From assembly GCA_017305925.1 (NCBI GenBank), contig JAFKJW010000178.1:1-64000 (forward strand): a stretch of 64,000 nucleotides of DNA. Direction: 5' to 3'. Shown in pieces: positions 34,820 through 43,190 of the stretch. Below the pieces are notes generated by a model that ran no database searches, was not told the origin of the DNA, and saw only the letters and a list, made by a program, of their open reading frames with translations. Origin of the DNA: Hyphomicrobiales bacterium (GTDB taxonomy: Bacteria > Pseudomonadota > Alphaproteobacteria > Rhizobiales > Rhizobiaceae). A program made the position numbers and the translations under genes. Within the stretch, counting starts at the first letter, position 1. Every line of letters begins with the position of its first letter.

Positions 34820-36235
34820 TCAGGCGAGGTGGCCGGCCTTGCGCAGCATGGCCTCCCACTGCGTCTGGACCTTCTCGCAGGCGGTCTTGGCATCCTGCGT
34901 CCCGATCAGGGCGGCGTTGAACTCGACGTTCATGACATCGTTCAGCTGGAAGAATTCCGGAATGAGCGAGGTCGGTATGATCTCCGCCGTCGAGGCGGCC
35001 TTCAAGGCATCCGGCAGGTAGGGCAGCTTGGCGACGAGGTCCGGATCGGTGAAAGCCGAGGTGCGGCTGGCGTCGATCTGGTACTTTTCGACCTCGAACT
35101 TGTTGAACGCCTTGCTGGTCATCCAGGTCAGGGCCAGCCATGCCGCATCCTTCTTGGCCGGATCGATGTTCTTCGGGATGCCCATGCCCCAGCCCCCCTG
35201 GATCGCGCGCGCCGTCTCGCCCGGCTTGGCGGGAACCGGCGCCGTGCCGGTTTTGTCGGCGACCATCGAATTTTCGCCGTTGAGGATCGGGCCGGCAATG
35301 GTCGACCAGAAGATCATCTGGGCGATCTTGCCGGTGGAGAAGCCGTCGACATTTTCCGCGAAGCCGTATTTCGTGACGTTCTTCGGCGCGTAAGGCAGCA
35401 GGTCGATGAGCATCTGCAGGGCGCCGATGCCTTCGGGCGAATTGACGTTCGGCTTGAAGTTCTTCTCCTTCGGCGTGCCGCTCATCAGCTTGCCGCCGGT
35501 GGTTATGAAACGGGTGTACCAATCGACGGCGGCGAGCGAGAAATCGTTGGCGCCGATGAAGGAGCATCCGGCGACATCGTCCGTGTTGAGCTTCACGGCC
35601 GCATCCTTGAATTCCTCCCAGGTCGCGGCGGGCTTCAGTCCGGCTGCCTCGAACAGATCCTTGCGGTAGAAATAGATGACGGACCCCGAATGCAGGCCGG
35701 GGATGCCGTAGATGTCGTTGCCCTTTCCGAGCGTGCCCGTCGCCATGTCGAAGATGCCGACATTGCGCATGGCCGGCGGCAGGAAGTCGGCGATGTCCCA
35801 GTCCGGCGGGGTCTTGGACGGGTCGTCGATGTAGGCGTTGAGCTGCTCGTAATATCCGGCGCCGACCTGCTGCGTCGTCAGGAAGCCGAGATATTCGATG
35901 AGCTCGAAGGAGGAGCGGTCGGCCTTCAGGTTCTGCAGGGTCTTCTCGATCAGCGCGCCCAGCGCAGGCGAGGTGATCTCAAGCTCCATGCCGGTGTCCT
36001 GCCTGAACTGGTCGAGCATGTCGCCCAGTGCCCGGTGGTCGTTCTCGTCGCCGGTCATGAGGATGTTGAGCTTGGTGCCCGCATGCTTCTTCCAGTCGAA
36101 ATCGGCGGCAAGCGCCGGACGCGAAAAGCCGAGACCGCCGAAGGCGCCGGCAATACCCATGGCCGCGGCGACCTGCATCAGGTCGCGTCGCGTCACGCCC
36201 TGCGCCGACAGGCCGATTTTCGTTTTTTCATCCAT
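34820..36235 (-). CDS. Extracellular solute-binding protein, family 1, with Tat-type signal
   Basis: A 471-residue carbohydrate receptor. The N-terminal VTRRDLMQVAAAMGIAGAFG is a twin-arginine signal, with cleavage near the ALA-AD site. Mature segments include LNILMTGDENDHRALGDMLD, DIYGIPGLHSGSVIYFYRKD and a C-terminal WEAMLRKAGHLA. GGGGAGATGG precedes the ATG. It is the first gene of the operon, behind the CAATCGATTG dyad, and supplies ligand to the MalF/MalG-type channel. A sugar or polyol is likely; the identity is unknown. Confidence 0.94.
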   Translation of the reverse strand: MDEKTKIGLSAQGVTRRDLMQVAAAMGIAGAFGGLGFSRPALAADFDWKKHAGTKLNILMTGDENDHRALGDMLDQFRQDTGMELEITSPALGALIEKTLQNLKADRSSFELIEYLGFLTTQQVGAGYYEQLNAYIDDPSKTPPDWDIADFLPPAMRNVGIFDMATGTLGKGNDIYGIPGLHSGSVIYFYRKDLFEAAGLKPAATWEEFKDAAVKLNTDDVAGCSFIGANDFSLAAVDWYTRFITTGGKLMSGTPKEKNFKPNVNSPEGIGALQMLIDLLPYAPKNVTKYGFAENVDGFSTGKIAQMIFWSTIAGPILNGENSMVADKTGTAPVPAKPGETARAIQGGWGMGIPKNIDPAKKDAAWLALTWMTSKAFNKFEVEKYQIDASRTSAFTDPDLVAKLPYLPDALKAASTAEIIPTSLIPEFFQLNDVMNVEFNAALIGTQDAKTACEKVQTQWEAMLRKAGHLA

Positions 36236-36317
36236 GATTCCATCTCCCCATTTTTCATTGTCGCCGCGGTCGGTCGATCCGGCCTTGTTCCAGACTGCAT
36301 CCGAAAAATGCGATAGT

Positions 36318-36327
36318 CAATCGATTG
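36318..36327. promoter_or_regulatory. LacI-type operator (CAATCGATTG) in the divergent promoter
   Basis: A perfect 10-bp palindrome with central CG, the usual form of LacI-family operators. It lies 83 bp upstream of the binding-protein ATG and 180 bp upstream of the divergent SDR. The LacI gene at 37468 is the natural partner. Confidence 0.55.
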
Positions 36328-36506
36328 CTCAAACATAAATTGCGTGTTATTCGACAATGGCGGCAGAACTGAACACATTCCGGGACCACGCGACCGAGGC
36401 ATGTCGCGGGCAGTTTTTGCTTGCGTCCAAGCAGACCTTGGATCGCGGGCACCATCGGCCTTCGCATAGCCGCCAGGCTGCCGGCCCGGATCGAATGGAG
36501 GATTTC

Positions 36507-37304
36507 ATGGGTCTGGGAAGCGTAGTCGTCACGGGTGCCGGCGACGGCATCGGCCGTGCCATCGCGATTCGTCTCGCCGCGGACGGCTGGAAAGTCGTCG
36601 GCCTGGAAATCAACGGCGAAACGGCCGAGGCCTTGGGGAAAAAGCTCGGCGACGGCCACAGGGTCCTGTGCGGCGACGCATCGGAGCGGGCGATGCTTGC
36701 CCAGGCGCGGGAAGCCGCCGAGGAACTGGCGCCTCTCGAGGGCTGGGTCAACAATGTCGGCGTCGCACTGATGGGCAACCTGCATGAGCCCAGGGACGCC
36801 GATGTGGAGCGGGTTTTCGCCGTGAACCTGATGTCGCATTTCTGGGGATCGTCGGAGGCGATCCGCACCTGGGTCGCGCGGCGGGCAACGGGCTCCATCG
36901 TCAACGTGTCGTCCGTGCATGGACGCTCGGCCTTCAACATGTGGGCCGCCTACGATGTCGCGAAAGCCGGGATCGACGCCTTGACCCGCTACATCGCCGT
37001 CGAATACGGACCGATCGGCATCCGCGCAAATGCCGTCGCTCCGGGCGCGGTGCGGACGTCGCTGGTGCAGCGCGTCATCCGCGACAGCCCGGACAGCACC
37101 CGCGCCGAGCGCGAAATGTCGATCCAGCACCCGCTTGAGCGGATCGGCGAACCCGAGGAGATTGCGGCGGCGGTGTCGTGGCTGATCTCGTCGGAGGCGT
37201 CCTTCGTGACGGGCCAGTCGCTTGCGGTCGATGGCGGCCTCACCTCGCGCTGCTACCGGTACGAGCCGGATGCCGATCTGCTCGCCAGATACGGCAAGGC
37301 GTAG
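36507..37304 (+). CDS. SDR family oxidoreductase
   Basis: A 265-residue SDR with TGAGDGIGRAIAIRLAADGW, NNVG at the central strand, catalytic Ser in NVSSVHG and Tyr-Lys in YDVAKAGID, and a C-terminal VDGGLTSRCYRY. The ATG at 36507 follows GGAGG by 5 bp, whereas earlier in-frame ATGs (36357, 36495) lack ribosome sites and give non-SDR leader residues. It is divergent from the importer operon and followed by the LacI gene, so it probably belongs to the same sugar pathway. Confidence 0.92.
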   Translation: MGLGSVVVTGAGDGIGRAIAIRLAADGWKVVGLEINGETAEALGKKLGDGHRVLCGDASERAMLAQAREAAEELAPLEGWVNNVGVALMGNLHEPRDADVERVFAVNLMSHFWGSSEAIRTWVARRATGSIVNVSSVHGRSAFNMWAAYDVAKAGIDALTRYIAVEYGPIGIRANAVAPGAVRTSLVQRVIRDSPDSTRAEREMSIQHPLERIGEPEEIAAAVSWLISSEASFVTGQSLAVDGGLTSRCYRYEPDADLLARYGKA

Positions 37305-37452
37305 CGGCGGTTCTCCTGGCCCGTCTTCGACGATCCATGCGGAGGGCAGGGCGAACCGCGGAATCGGCGCGGGGCTGGGGGTAAGGGAACTGCGAATGCG
37401 TTCGGGATTCTGGAATTCGCTCCAGGGATGATATCAAGGCGACGCGATCTTC

Positions 37453-37466
37453 AGAATCGGGATTCT
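37453..37466. promoter_or_regulatory. Dyad AGAATCGGGATTCT just before the LacI-gene start
   Basis: An inverted repeat (AGAATC-GG-GATTCT) ending 1 bp before the GTG start. It could mediate autoregulation or block the ribosome site. A 13/14 match lies at 12187-12200. Confidence 0.35.
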
Positions 37467-37467
37467 C

Positions 37468-38496
37468 GTGACATCTGGCGAACCGTTGAAACCGACCGCT
37501 ACCCGTGCCACGCTGAAGGATATCGCGCGGGCCGTCGGCGTCGACGTGTCGACGGTTTCCAAGGTCCTGAACGACGGCGGCATCAGCGTGCGCGCGCAAA
37601 CGCGGCAGGCGATCCTGGACGAGGCGCGGCGGGTCAACTATCGCCCGCATGCGCTGGCCCGAAACCTGCGGACCCAGCGGACCGGCGCCCTCGGCATCCT
37701 GCTCCCCGACCTGACCAATCCGGTCTACGCGACGACGGTACGCGGCGCGATGCGGCAGGCGGAGATGGCCGGATATGTGACGCTCATCGCCGAGGTCGCC
37801 GATGAGCAGCGCTCCGCCAGCGCCTACATGCGGCTTGTCAGCGAGCGCCGCATCGACGGGCTGATCATCGCCGTGACCGCCGAGAGCCGCGAGATGATCG
37901 AGGCGATCGAAGGCAACCCGGTGCCCCACGTTTTCGTGAACCGCCGCTCGTCCATAGGCCGCAGCGTGACCGTCGACGATCAGGCATCCGGACGGCTGGC
38001 GGCGCAGACATTGATCGACGCCGGGCATACAAGGCTGGGCTTCATCGGCTCGGTGCCGGATCTGGACACCTCGCGGCGCCGCTACAACGGGTTCTTCGAG
38101 GTCTGCCGCGAGGCCGGCCTGGCTTCCGTCTCGATCGCCAACGCGCCGGTTTCGCGGCGCGGCGGCTTCGACGCGCTGCACAGCCTGATGGGCGGTCGTT
38201 CCCCGCCGACCGCGATCTTCGCCTTCAACATGCTCGTCGGCATCGGCGCGCTGGCCGCGGCGCGGGTCCGCGGCATCCAGGTTCCGCGCGACCTGTCGGT
38301 GGTGTCGCTCGACGGCGAGGATGCCATCTTCACCGCCCCGCCGCTCACCGCGATCACCACGCCGCTGGCCGAAATGGGCGCGCGGGCGGTGATCGAGCTC
38401 GAGGCGATGATCAACGGTCGGGAGCCGCAGGACGTCGTGATCGACATTCCGCCGCGGCTTGTCATGCGCGAATCGGTCGGGCCGCCGCCGAACTAG
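37468..38496 (+). CDS. LacI-family transcriptional regulator
   Basis: A 342-residue repressor. The N-terminal HTH and hinge are clear: ATLKDIARAVGVDVSTVSKV, then LNDGG and RVNYRPHALARNLRT. The periplasmic-binding-like effector domain starts near GALGILLPDLTNPVYATTVR. The first codon is GTG at 37468, placing the HTH about 15 residues in. The stop overlaps the convergent siderophore ATPase stop by 4 bp. It is expected to repress the importer operon and the SDR through the CAATCGATTG site. Confidence 0.95.
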   Translation: MTSGEPLKPTATRATLKDIARAVGVDVSTVSKVLNDGGISVRAQTRQAILDEARRVNYRPHALARNLRTQRTGALGILLPDLTNPVYATTVRGAMRQAEMAGYVTLIAEVADEQRSASAYMRLVSERRIDGLIIAVTAESREMIEAIEGNPVPHVFVNRRSSIGRSVTVDDQASGRLAAQTLIDAGHTRLGFIGSVPDLDTSRRRYNGFFEVCREAGLASVSIANAPVSRRGGFDALHSLMGGRSPPTAIFAFNMLVGIGALAAARVRGIQVPRDLSVVSLDGEDAIFTAPPLTAITTPLAEMGARAVIELEAMINGREPQDVVIDIPPRLVMRESVGPPPN

Positions 38497-39296
38497 CCGT
38501 TTGGCCCTGGCATTTGCTGACGCCGCGCGCTGCCGCTGCCCAGGTAGTAGATTCCGATCGGCCTTCCTCCGATCGTTTCGACGGCGATGTCCAGGTCGTA
38601 GATTTCCGCCAGCACATCCGGCCGTATCAGCGCTTCAGGCGATCCCTGGTGGATTACCCTGCCGTCGCGCATGGCGACGATATGGTCGGAGTAGCAGGAC
38701 GCGAAATTGATGTCGTGCAGGACGAGCACGACGGTTTTTCCGAATTCGTCGGCCGCGCCGCGCAGGAGCTGCATCATCGACACGGCGTGCTTCATGTCGA
38801 GATTGTTCAGGGGCTCGTCCAGCAGCATGTAGTCGGTGTCCTGGCACAGCACCATCGCCACGAAGGCGCGCTGGCGCTGTCCGCCTGAGAGCTCGTCGAG
38901 GAAGCGGTCGGCCAGGCCGTCGAGCCCGAGATAGCCGAGCGCCCGTTCGACATGCTCCCGGTCCGCGGCCGTCGGCCTCCCCTTGGAATGCGGATAGCGG
39001 CCGAAGGTCACGAGCTCGCGCACGGTGAGCCGCACCGAGATGGAATTGTCCTGGCGCAGGATCGAAAGCCTGCGCGCCAGCACGTCGCTCGCGGCGTCGG
39101 CGATGTCCAGCCCGTCGACACGGACATGCCCGCGATCCATCGGCAGGAGCCGGCTGACCATGGACAGGAGCGTCGATTTTCCGGCGCCGTTCGGCCCGAT
39201 GATCGAGGTGATGCCGCGCGACGGCAAGGTCAGCGTGACGCCGTCGACCACCACCGACCGGCCATACGCCTTGCTGACGTTCTCGATCTCGATCAT
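38493..39296 (-). CDS. Iron-siderophore ABC transporter ATPase (FatE/YclP-like)
   Basis: A 267-residue ATPase of the FecE/FhuC group. Walker A is GPNGAGKST, the signature is LSGGQRQRAFVAMVL, Walker B is YMLLDEPLNNLD and the H-loop is LVLHDINFASC. Its ATG overlaps the permease stop by 4 bp. It is the last gene of the receptor-to-ATPase uptake operon and drives ferri-siderophore import across the inner membrane. Confidence 0.94.
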   Translation of the reverse strand: MIEIENVSKAYGRSVVVDGVTLTLPSRGITSIIGPNGAGKSTLLSMVSRLLPMDRGHVRVDGLDIADAASDVLARRLSILRQDNSISVRLTVRELVTFGRYPHSKGRPTAADREHVERALGYLGLDGLADRFLDELSGGQRQRAFVAMVLCQDTDYMLLDEPLNNLDMKHAVSMMQLLRGAADEFGKTVVLVLHDINFASCYSDHIVAMRDGRVIHQGSPEALIRPDVLAEIYDLDIAVETIGGRPIGIYYLGSGSARRQQMPGPNG

Positions 39297-40249
39297 CGCC
39301 GGGTCCTCGAAAGCAGAAGCAGGATGAATGTTATTCCGCCCAGGAATTCGATGACGACGCTCAGCGCCGTGTCGAAGGCGAACAGGTGCTGCAACACGAT
39401 CTGGCCGCCGACCAGGCATATGACGGCGAGGAGGATCGCGACCGGCAGGACGACGCCGTGCCGCGGGGATCCGGCAAGCTGGTAGGCGAGATTGGCGACC
39501 AGCAGCCCGAAGAAGGTCACCGGTCCGACCAGCGCCGTCGAGACCGACACGAGGATCGTCACCAGGACCAGAACAACGGAGATCAGGCGCCTGTGCTCAA
39601 GGCCGAGATTGATGGCATTCTCGCGCCCGAGCGCCAGCACGTCGAACGTACGGAAGAGCCGCCAGCCCGCCACCGATACGGCGACCACGGCGAGGCCGGC
39701 CATGCCCAGTATCTCGCTGTGCACGGTGTTGAAGCTGGCAAAGAAGCGGTCCTGCAGCACGGCGAAGTCGAGCGGATCGATCATGCGCTGCATCAGGTTC
39801 GACAGGCTGCGGAAGAGCGCGCCGAAGATCACGCCGACCAAAAGCAGCAGGTGCAGGCCGCGCACGTCTCCCGACAGAAGCCACCGATAGAGGAGGGCCG
39901 AGAAGGCGACCATCACGGCGACCTCCACGACGAACAGGACGTTCGGGCCGAGCGACGCGAGATGCGCCGAGCCGAACGCGAACACCACGACCGTCTGGAT
40001 CAGAATGTAGAGCGCATCGAAGCCCATGATCGAGGGCGTCAGGATGCGGTTGTTGGTGATCGTCTGGAAGAGGACGGTGGACACCGCGACGGCATAGGCG
40101 ACGAGCAGCAGCGCGGCGAGCCTGATGCCGCGGAACGGCAGCACGAAACTCCACTGCCCCTTCGCGCCGACCGTCATGAACGCCGCCATCGCGGCAAGGG
40201 CGAGGAGCGAAAGCAGGACGAGGACGATCGTCGGGCGATGCCTAGCCAA
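39293..40249 (-). CDS. Iron-siderophore ABC transporter permease, FecCD family (FatC/YclO-like)
   Basis: A 318-residue permease with about nine helices. TVLFQTITNNRILTPSIMGF is the FecCD N-terminal motif, and VGPVTFFGLLVANLAYQLAG is the conserved cytoplasmic loop in the variant seen in FatC/YclO/VctG proteins. It overlaps the partner permease gene by 8 bp. The two form the heterodimeric channel for a ferric siderophore. Confidence 0.93.
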   Translation of the reverse strand: MARHRPTIVLVLLSLLALAAMAAFMTVGAKGQWSFVLPFRGIRLAALLLVAYAVAVSTVLFQTITNNRILTPSIMGFDALYILIQTVVVFAFGSAHLASLGPNVLFVVEVAVMVAFSALLYRWLLSGDVRGLHLLLLVGVIFGALFRSLSNLMQRMIDPLDFAVLQDRFFASFNTVHSEILGMAGLAVVAVSVAGWRLFRTFDVLALGRENAINLGLEHRRLISVVLVLVTILVSVSTALVGPVTFFGLLVANLAYQLAGSPRHGVVLPVAILLAVICLVGGQIVLQHLFAFDTALSVVIEFLGGITFILLLLSRTRR

Positions 40250-41204
40250 GCTGCCTCCGCTTGCGCAGAAGCAGGGCGAGAAACAGCGCGCTGCCGACGA
40301 CGCCCATCACGGTGCCGACCGGAATCTCGTAGGGAAAGCGGATCAGGCGGCCGGCCAGGTCGCATGCCAGCACCAGCCCCGCACCGAGAATCGCCACCCA
40401 TGGAAGGGCGTGGCGCATGTTGTCGCCCATCGCCATGGCGACGATATTGGGAACGATCAGGCCGACGAAGGGGACCATGCCGACGGTGGCGACGACGCTT
40501 GCCGTGACCATCGAGACGATCACCAGGCCGAGCCGCAGCACGCGCCTGTAGTGGAGGCCGAGATTGGTGGTGAAATCCTCGCCCAGCCCCGCGACCGTGA
40601 AGCGATCCGCGGCGAAATACGCGATTCCCGTCAGCAGGAAGGACAGCCACAGAAGCTCGTACCGTCCGCGCAGCACGCTGGAGAAATCGCCCGTGGTCCA
40701 GGCCGCGAGCGCCTGCAGGAGGTCGAAGCGATAGGCGATGAAAGTCGCGACGGCGCTGATGACATTGCCCATCATGATGCCCACCAGGGGCACTATGAGC
40801 ACGGAGCGCAGCGGGATGCTCCTGAGGATGCGCAGGAACAGCGCCGTGCCGGCAAGGGCAAATGCGGATGCGGCCAGCATCTTGCCCATGACCGGCGCCT
40901 GCGGCGCAAGCAGGGTGACGACCAGCATGCCGAGGCTTGCCGATTCCATCGTCCCCGCGGTCGACGGCTCGACGAAGCGGTTGCGGGCGAGCATCTGCAT
41001 GATGAAACCCGCCACGGCCATCGACATGCCCGCCAGTATGATGGCGAGCGTGCGCGGAATGCGGCTGGCAAGCAGGACCTGAAGAGCTCGGCTGCCGGCA
41101 TCCGCGCCGATCAGCTTTCCGGGCGTGACGTCGGAGACCCCGACGAAAAGGCTCGCCGCGGCCAGGACGAAAATCAGCAGGCAGGCACCGGCGAGCGCCT
41201 TCAA
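40242..41204 (-). CDS. Iron-siderophore ABC transporter permease, FecCD family (FatD/YclN-like)
   Basis: A 320-residue permease. SRIPRTLAIILAGMSMAVAG is the FecCD start motif, MLARNRFVEPSTAGTMESAS is characteristic of the FatD/YclN/VctD branch, and VPFVGLIVPNIVAM is the conserved loop. It lies 94 bp after the binding-protein gene, separated by a strong hairpin, and 8 bp into the partner permease. Confidence 0.93.
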   Translation of the reverse strand: MKALAGACLLIFVLAAASLFVGVSDVTPGKLIGADAGSRALQVLLASRIPRTLAIILAGMSMAVAGFIMQMLARNRFVEPSTAGTMESASLGMLVVTLLAPQAPVMGKMLAASAFALAGTALFLRILRSIPLRSVLIVPLVGIMMGNVISAVATFIAYRFDLLQALAAWTTGDFSSVLRGRYELLWLSFLLTGIAYFAADRFTVAGLGEDFTTNLGLHYRRVLRLGLVIVSMVTASVVATVGMVPFVGLIVPNIVAMAMGDNMRHALPWVAILGAGLVLACDLAGRLIRFPYEIPVGTVMGVVGSALFLALLLRKRRQLG

Positions 41205-41241
41205 TTGTTCGCTCGCCCGTCACGTCCGGAGAAAAGGCGGC

Positions 41242-41269
41242 CGCCGGCGGCATCCGCGAGCCGCCGGCG
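41242..41269 (-). other. Intercistronic stem-loop after the siderophore binding-protein gene
   Basis: CGCCGGCGGC (41242-41251) and GCCGCCGGCG (41260-41269) form a perfect 10-bp stem with an 8-nt loop and no T-tract. It probably stabilises the receptor/binding-protein part of the mRNA. Confidence 0.55.
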
Positions 41270-41298
41270 CATTCCGTCATGAAAGCCGGCGGTTGCGA

Positions 41299-42219
41299 TC
41301 ACGACGCCTCGTCGAATGCCTTGGAAATCTGGTCGATGCTCTGGTGCAGCGACGTCAGCCCGCCGCCGACCAGATACCAGTTGGCGGGATCGAGGTAGAC
41401 GACATGCTGCTTCTTCCAGGCGGTCGTCTGCCCCACCAGTTCGTTGTCCAGCAATTGCCGCGCCGGGCTGCCCTCACGGCCGATCGCGGCATCGCGGTCG
41501 ATCACGAACAGCCAGTCCGGATTGGTCTCGAGAATGAACTCGAAGGAGACGGGCTGGCCATGATTGCCGGTGGCGAGGCCGGGCGCTGCGGGAACGACGC
41601 CGAAGGCATCGTGCAGGATGCCGAAGCGCGAGCCCGGCCCGTAGGCGCTGACCTTTCCGCCGGTGGTCAGGATCAGGAGTCCGTTGCCCTTGTCCTGCGC
41701 CTTCTTTTTCAGCCCGCCCACGGCGGCGTCGAGATCGTCGATCTCCCTGGACGCCTGCGCCTCCTTGCCGAATATGCGTCCCAGAACCTCCACGTTCCTC
41801 CTGATCGATCCGAGGAAATCCTTCGGGTCGCCGGTCAGGTCTATGGTCGGGGCGATCTTGGACAGTTCGGGATATTTGGCTGCGGAACGCCCGCCGACGA
41901 TGATCAGGTCCGCCCCGGCGGCATTGACCGCCTCGTAGTCGGGCTCGAACAGCGTGCCGATCTTCAGGATGCCGTCGTCATTGTATTTCGCGAGATAGGC
42001 GGGCTTGACGCCGCCCGGCACGCCGGCGGCCTCGACCCCGAGGCGATCGAGGATGTCGAGCGCGGCGAGATCGAAGACCAGCACCTTGGCCGGTTTCAGC
42101 GGGACGGCCGTCTCTCCCTGCATGTGGCCGACCGTGATGTCGCCGGCGAAGGCCGGCACGCCGGCCAGCCCCAGAAAGGCGACGAGGGCAAGGAAACGAC
42201 TGATTGTGCTGATCATCAT
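41299..42219 (-). CDS. Siderophore ABC substrate-binding protein (FatB/YclQ-like)
   Basis: A 306-residue type III periplasmic receptor. The signal peptide (MMISTISRFLALVAFLGLAG, cleavage after AFA) is followed by VLVFDLAALDILDRLGV, the standard opening of FatB/YclQ-type receptors, then YEAVNAAGADLIIVGGRSA. The start at 42219 follows AAGAAGG; the long frame upstream is a shadow of the esterase. The YclQ/FatB branch binds catecholate or mixed siderophores such as petrobactin or anguibactin. Confidence 0.93.
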   Translation of the reverse strand: MMISTISRFLALVAFLGLAGVPAFAGDITVGHMQGETAVPLKPAKVLVFDLAALDILDRLGVEAAGVPGGVKPAYLAKYNDDGILKIGTLFEPDYEAVNAAGADLIIVGGRSAAKYPELSKIAPTIDLTGDPKDFLGSIRRNVEVLGRIFGKEAQASREIDDLDAAVGGLKKKAQDKGNGLLILTTGGKVSAYGPGSRFGILHDAFGVVPAAPGLATGNHGQPVSFEFILETNPDWLFVIDRDAAIGREGSPARQLLDNELVGQTTAWKKQHVVYLDPANWYLVGGGLTSLHQSIDQISKAFDEAS

Positions 42220-42259
42220 GCTGACCTTCTTGCGGTTTGGCGCTCGACGTCCCGCCGCC

Positions 42260-43189
42260 TTACGGCGCCGGACGATCGTCCTCGGAGACTGGACTCGCAT
42301 CGAGCAGGGAAAAGCGCAGGGCATCCGCCACGGAGAGCGGTACCATGCTGCCATGGCTCTCTTCGGGAAAGCGGCGGAAGGCACGTTCGAGGCCGCTGGC
42401 CGCCAGCGCTTCGTAGACATCCCGGCCGTTCGGCCCGGAACGCAGCGTCTCGATGCGGCCCGCGGTCGCCGCGTCCGTGCCCGGCCTCGCCACCCTCTTT
42501 CCGCTCGTCTCGATCAGCAGCCGCTTTCCCTTGCCGGCCGACGCCCGGCTGAGAAACCGCTTCTGTTCCTCGAGGATCGAGCGGCCGTTCCACCAGATCG
42601 ACGGATCGGCCGCGATATAGGTCTGGAAGGCATCCGGCTGCGAATAGAGAACGTGCAGGGCGAAAAGGCCGCCGAGAGAATGCCCGAAAAGAGTTTGGCG
42701 TGCCCGATCGACCGGGAGGCGGCGCTCGATCTCGGGCTTCAGCGTCTTTTCGACGAAACGGAAGAAGGCGTCCACGCCGCCCGTCCTGGGTGGCGCCATG
42801 CCTTCGGCGAGGGGAATGAGGTCGGCCGGCGTCGGCGGCGTCAGGTCGAAATAGCGCAGGCGCACGATCTCCTTGCGGTCGTCGCTCGGATAGCCGATGC
42901 CGACCAGCGCCGCGCGCATGGCGGGGTGTTCGGCCAGCGTCTTCCGCGCCATGGAGAAGGTCGTGTTGCCGTCGATCAGGTAGACGACCGGATAGCCGCC
43001 CGCCGGCGGCTCTCCCTCCGGAACGGCCATGAAGACGCGATAGGTCACGCCGGTCGGCGATTCCAGGTCGAAGCTGGAAACCACCGGCTGCGAAGCGCCG
43101 CCCGCCGCCGACGCGGCAGCCGCGCCGGCGACCGTCGCCATGGTCAGGCAAACACCGGTCAACACGGTCAGGAACCTTCGCCTGCGCAT
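42260..43189 (-). CDS. IroE/Fes-like esterase, secreted (catecholate siderophore hydrolase)
   Basis: A 309-residue alpha/beta hydrolase of the esterase D/Fes group. The nucleophile elbow is GHSLGG, the acid lies within the AADPSIWWNG segment region and the catalytic His in PEESHGSM. The N-terminus MRRRRFLTVLTGVCLTMATV resembles an exported Tat- or Sec-type signal, so hydrolysis would occur in the periplasm, as with IroE. It is 1 bp after the TonB-receptor gene. The likely role is trimming or linearising a triscatecholate trilactone such as enterobactin during uptake. Confidence 0.88.
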   Translation of the reverse strand: MRRRRFLTVLTGVCLTMATVAGAAAASAAGGASQPVVSSFDLESPTGVTYRVFMAVPEGEPPAGGYPVVYLIDGNTTFSMARKTLAEHPAMRAALVGIGYPSDDRKEIVRLRYFDLTPPTPADLIPLAEGMAPPRTGGVDAFFRFVEKTLKPEIERRLPVDRARQTLFGHSLGGLFALHVLYSQPDAFQTYIAADPSIWWNGRSILEEQKRFLSRASAGKGKRLLIETSGKRVARPGTDAATAGRIETLRSGPNGRDVYEALAASGLERAFRRFPEESHGSMVPLSVADALRFSLLDASPVSEDDRPAP

Positions 43190-43190
43190 C

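Noticed and set aside
39386..41282. Long plus-strand His/Gln/Arg-rich open frames opposite the siderophore permeases
   Set aside because: Composition is typical of antisense to hydrophobic membrane genes; there are no ribosome sites or domains.
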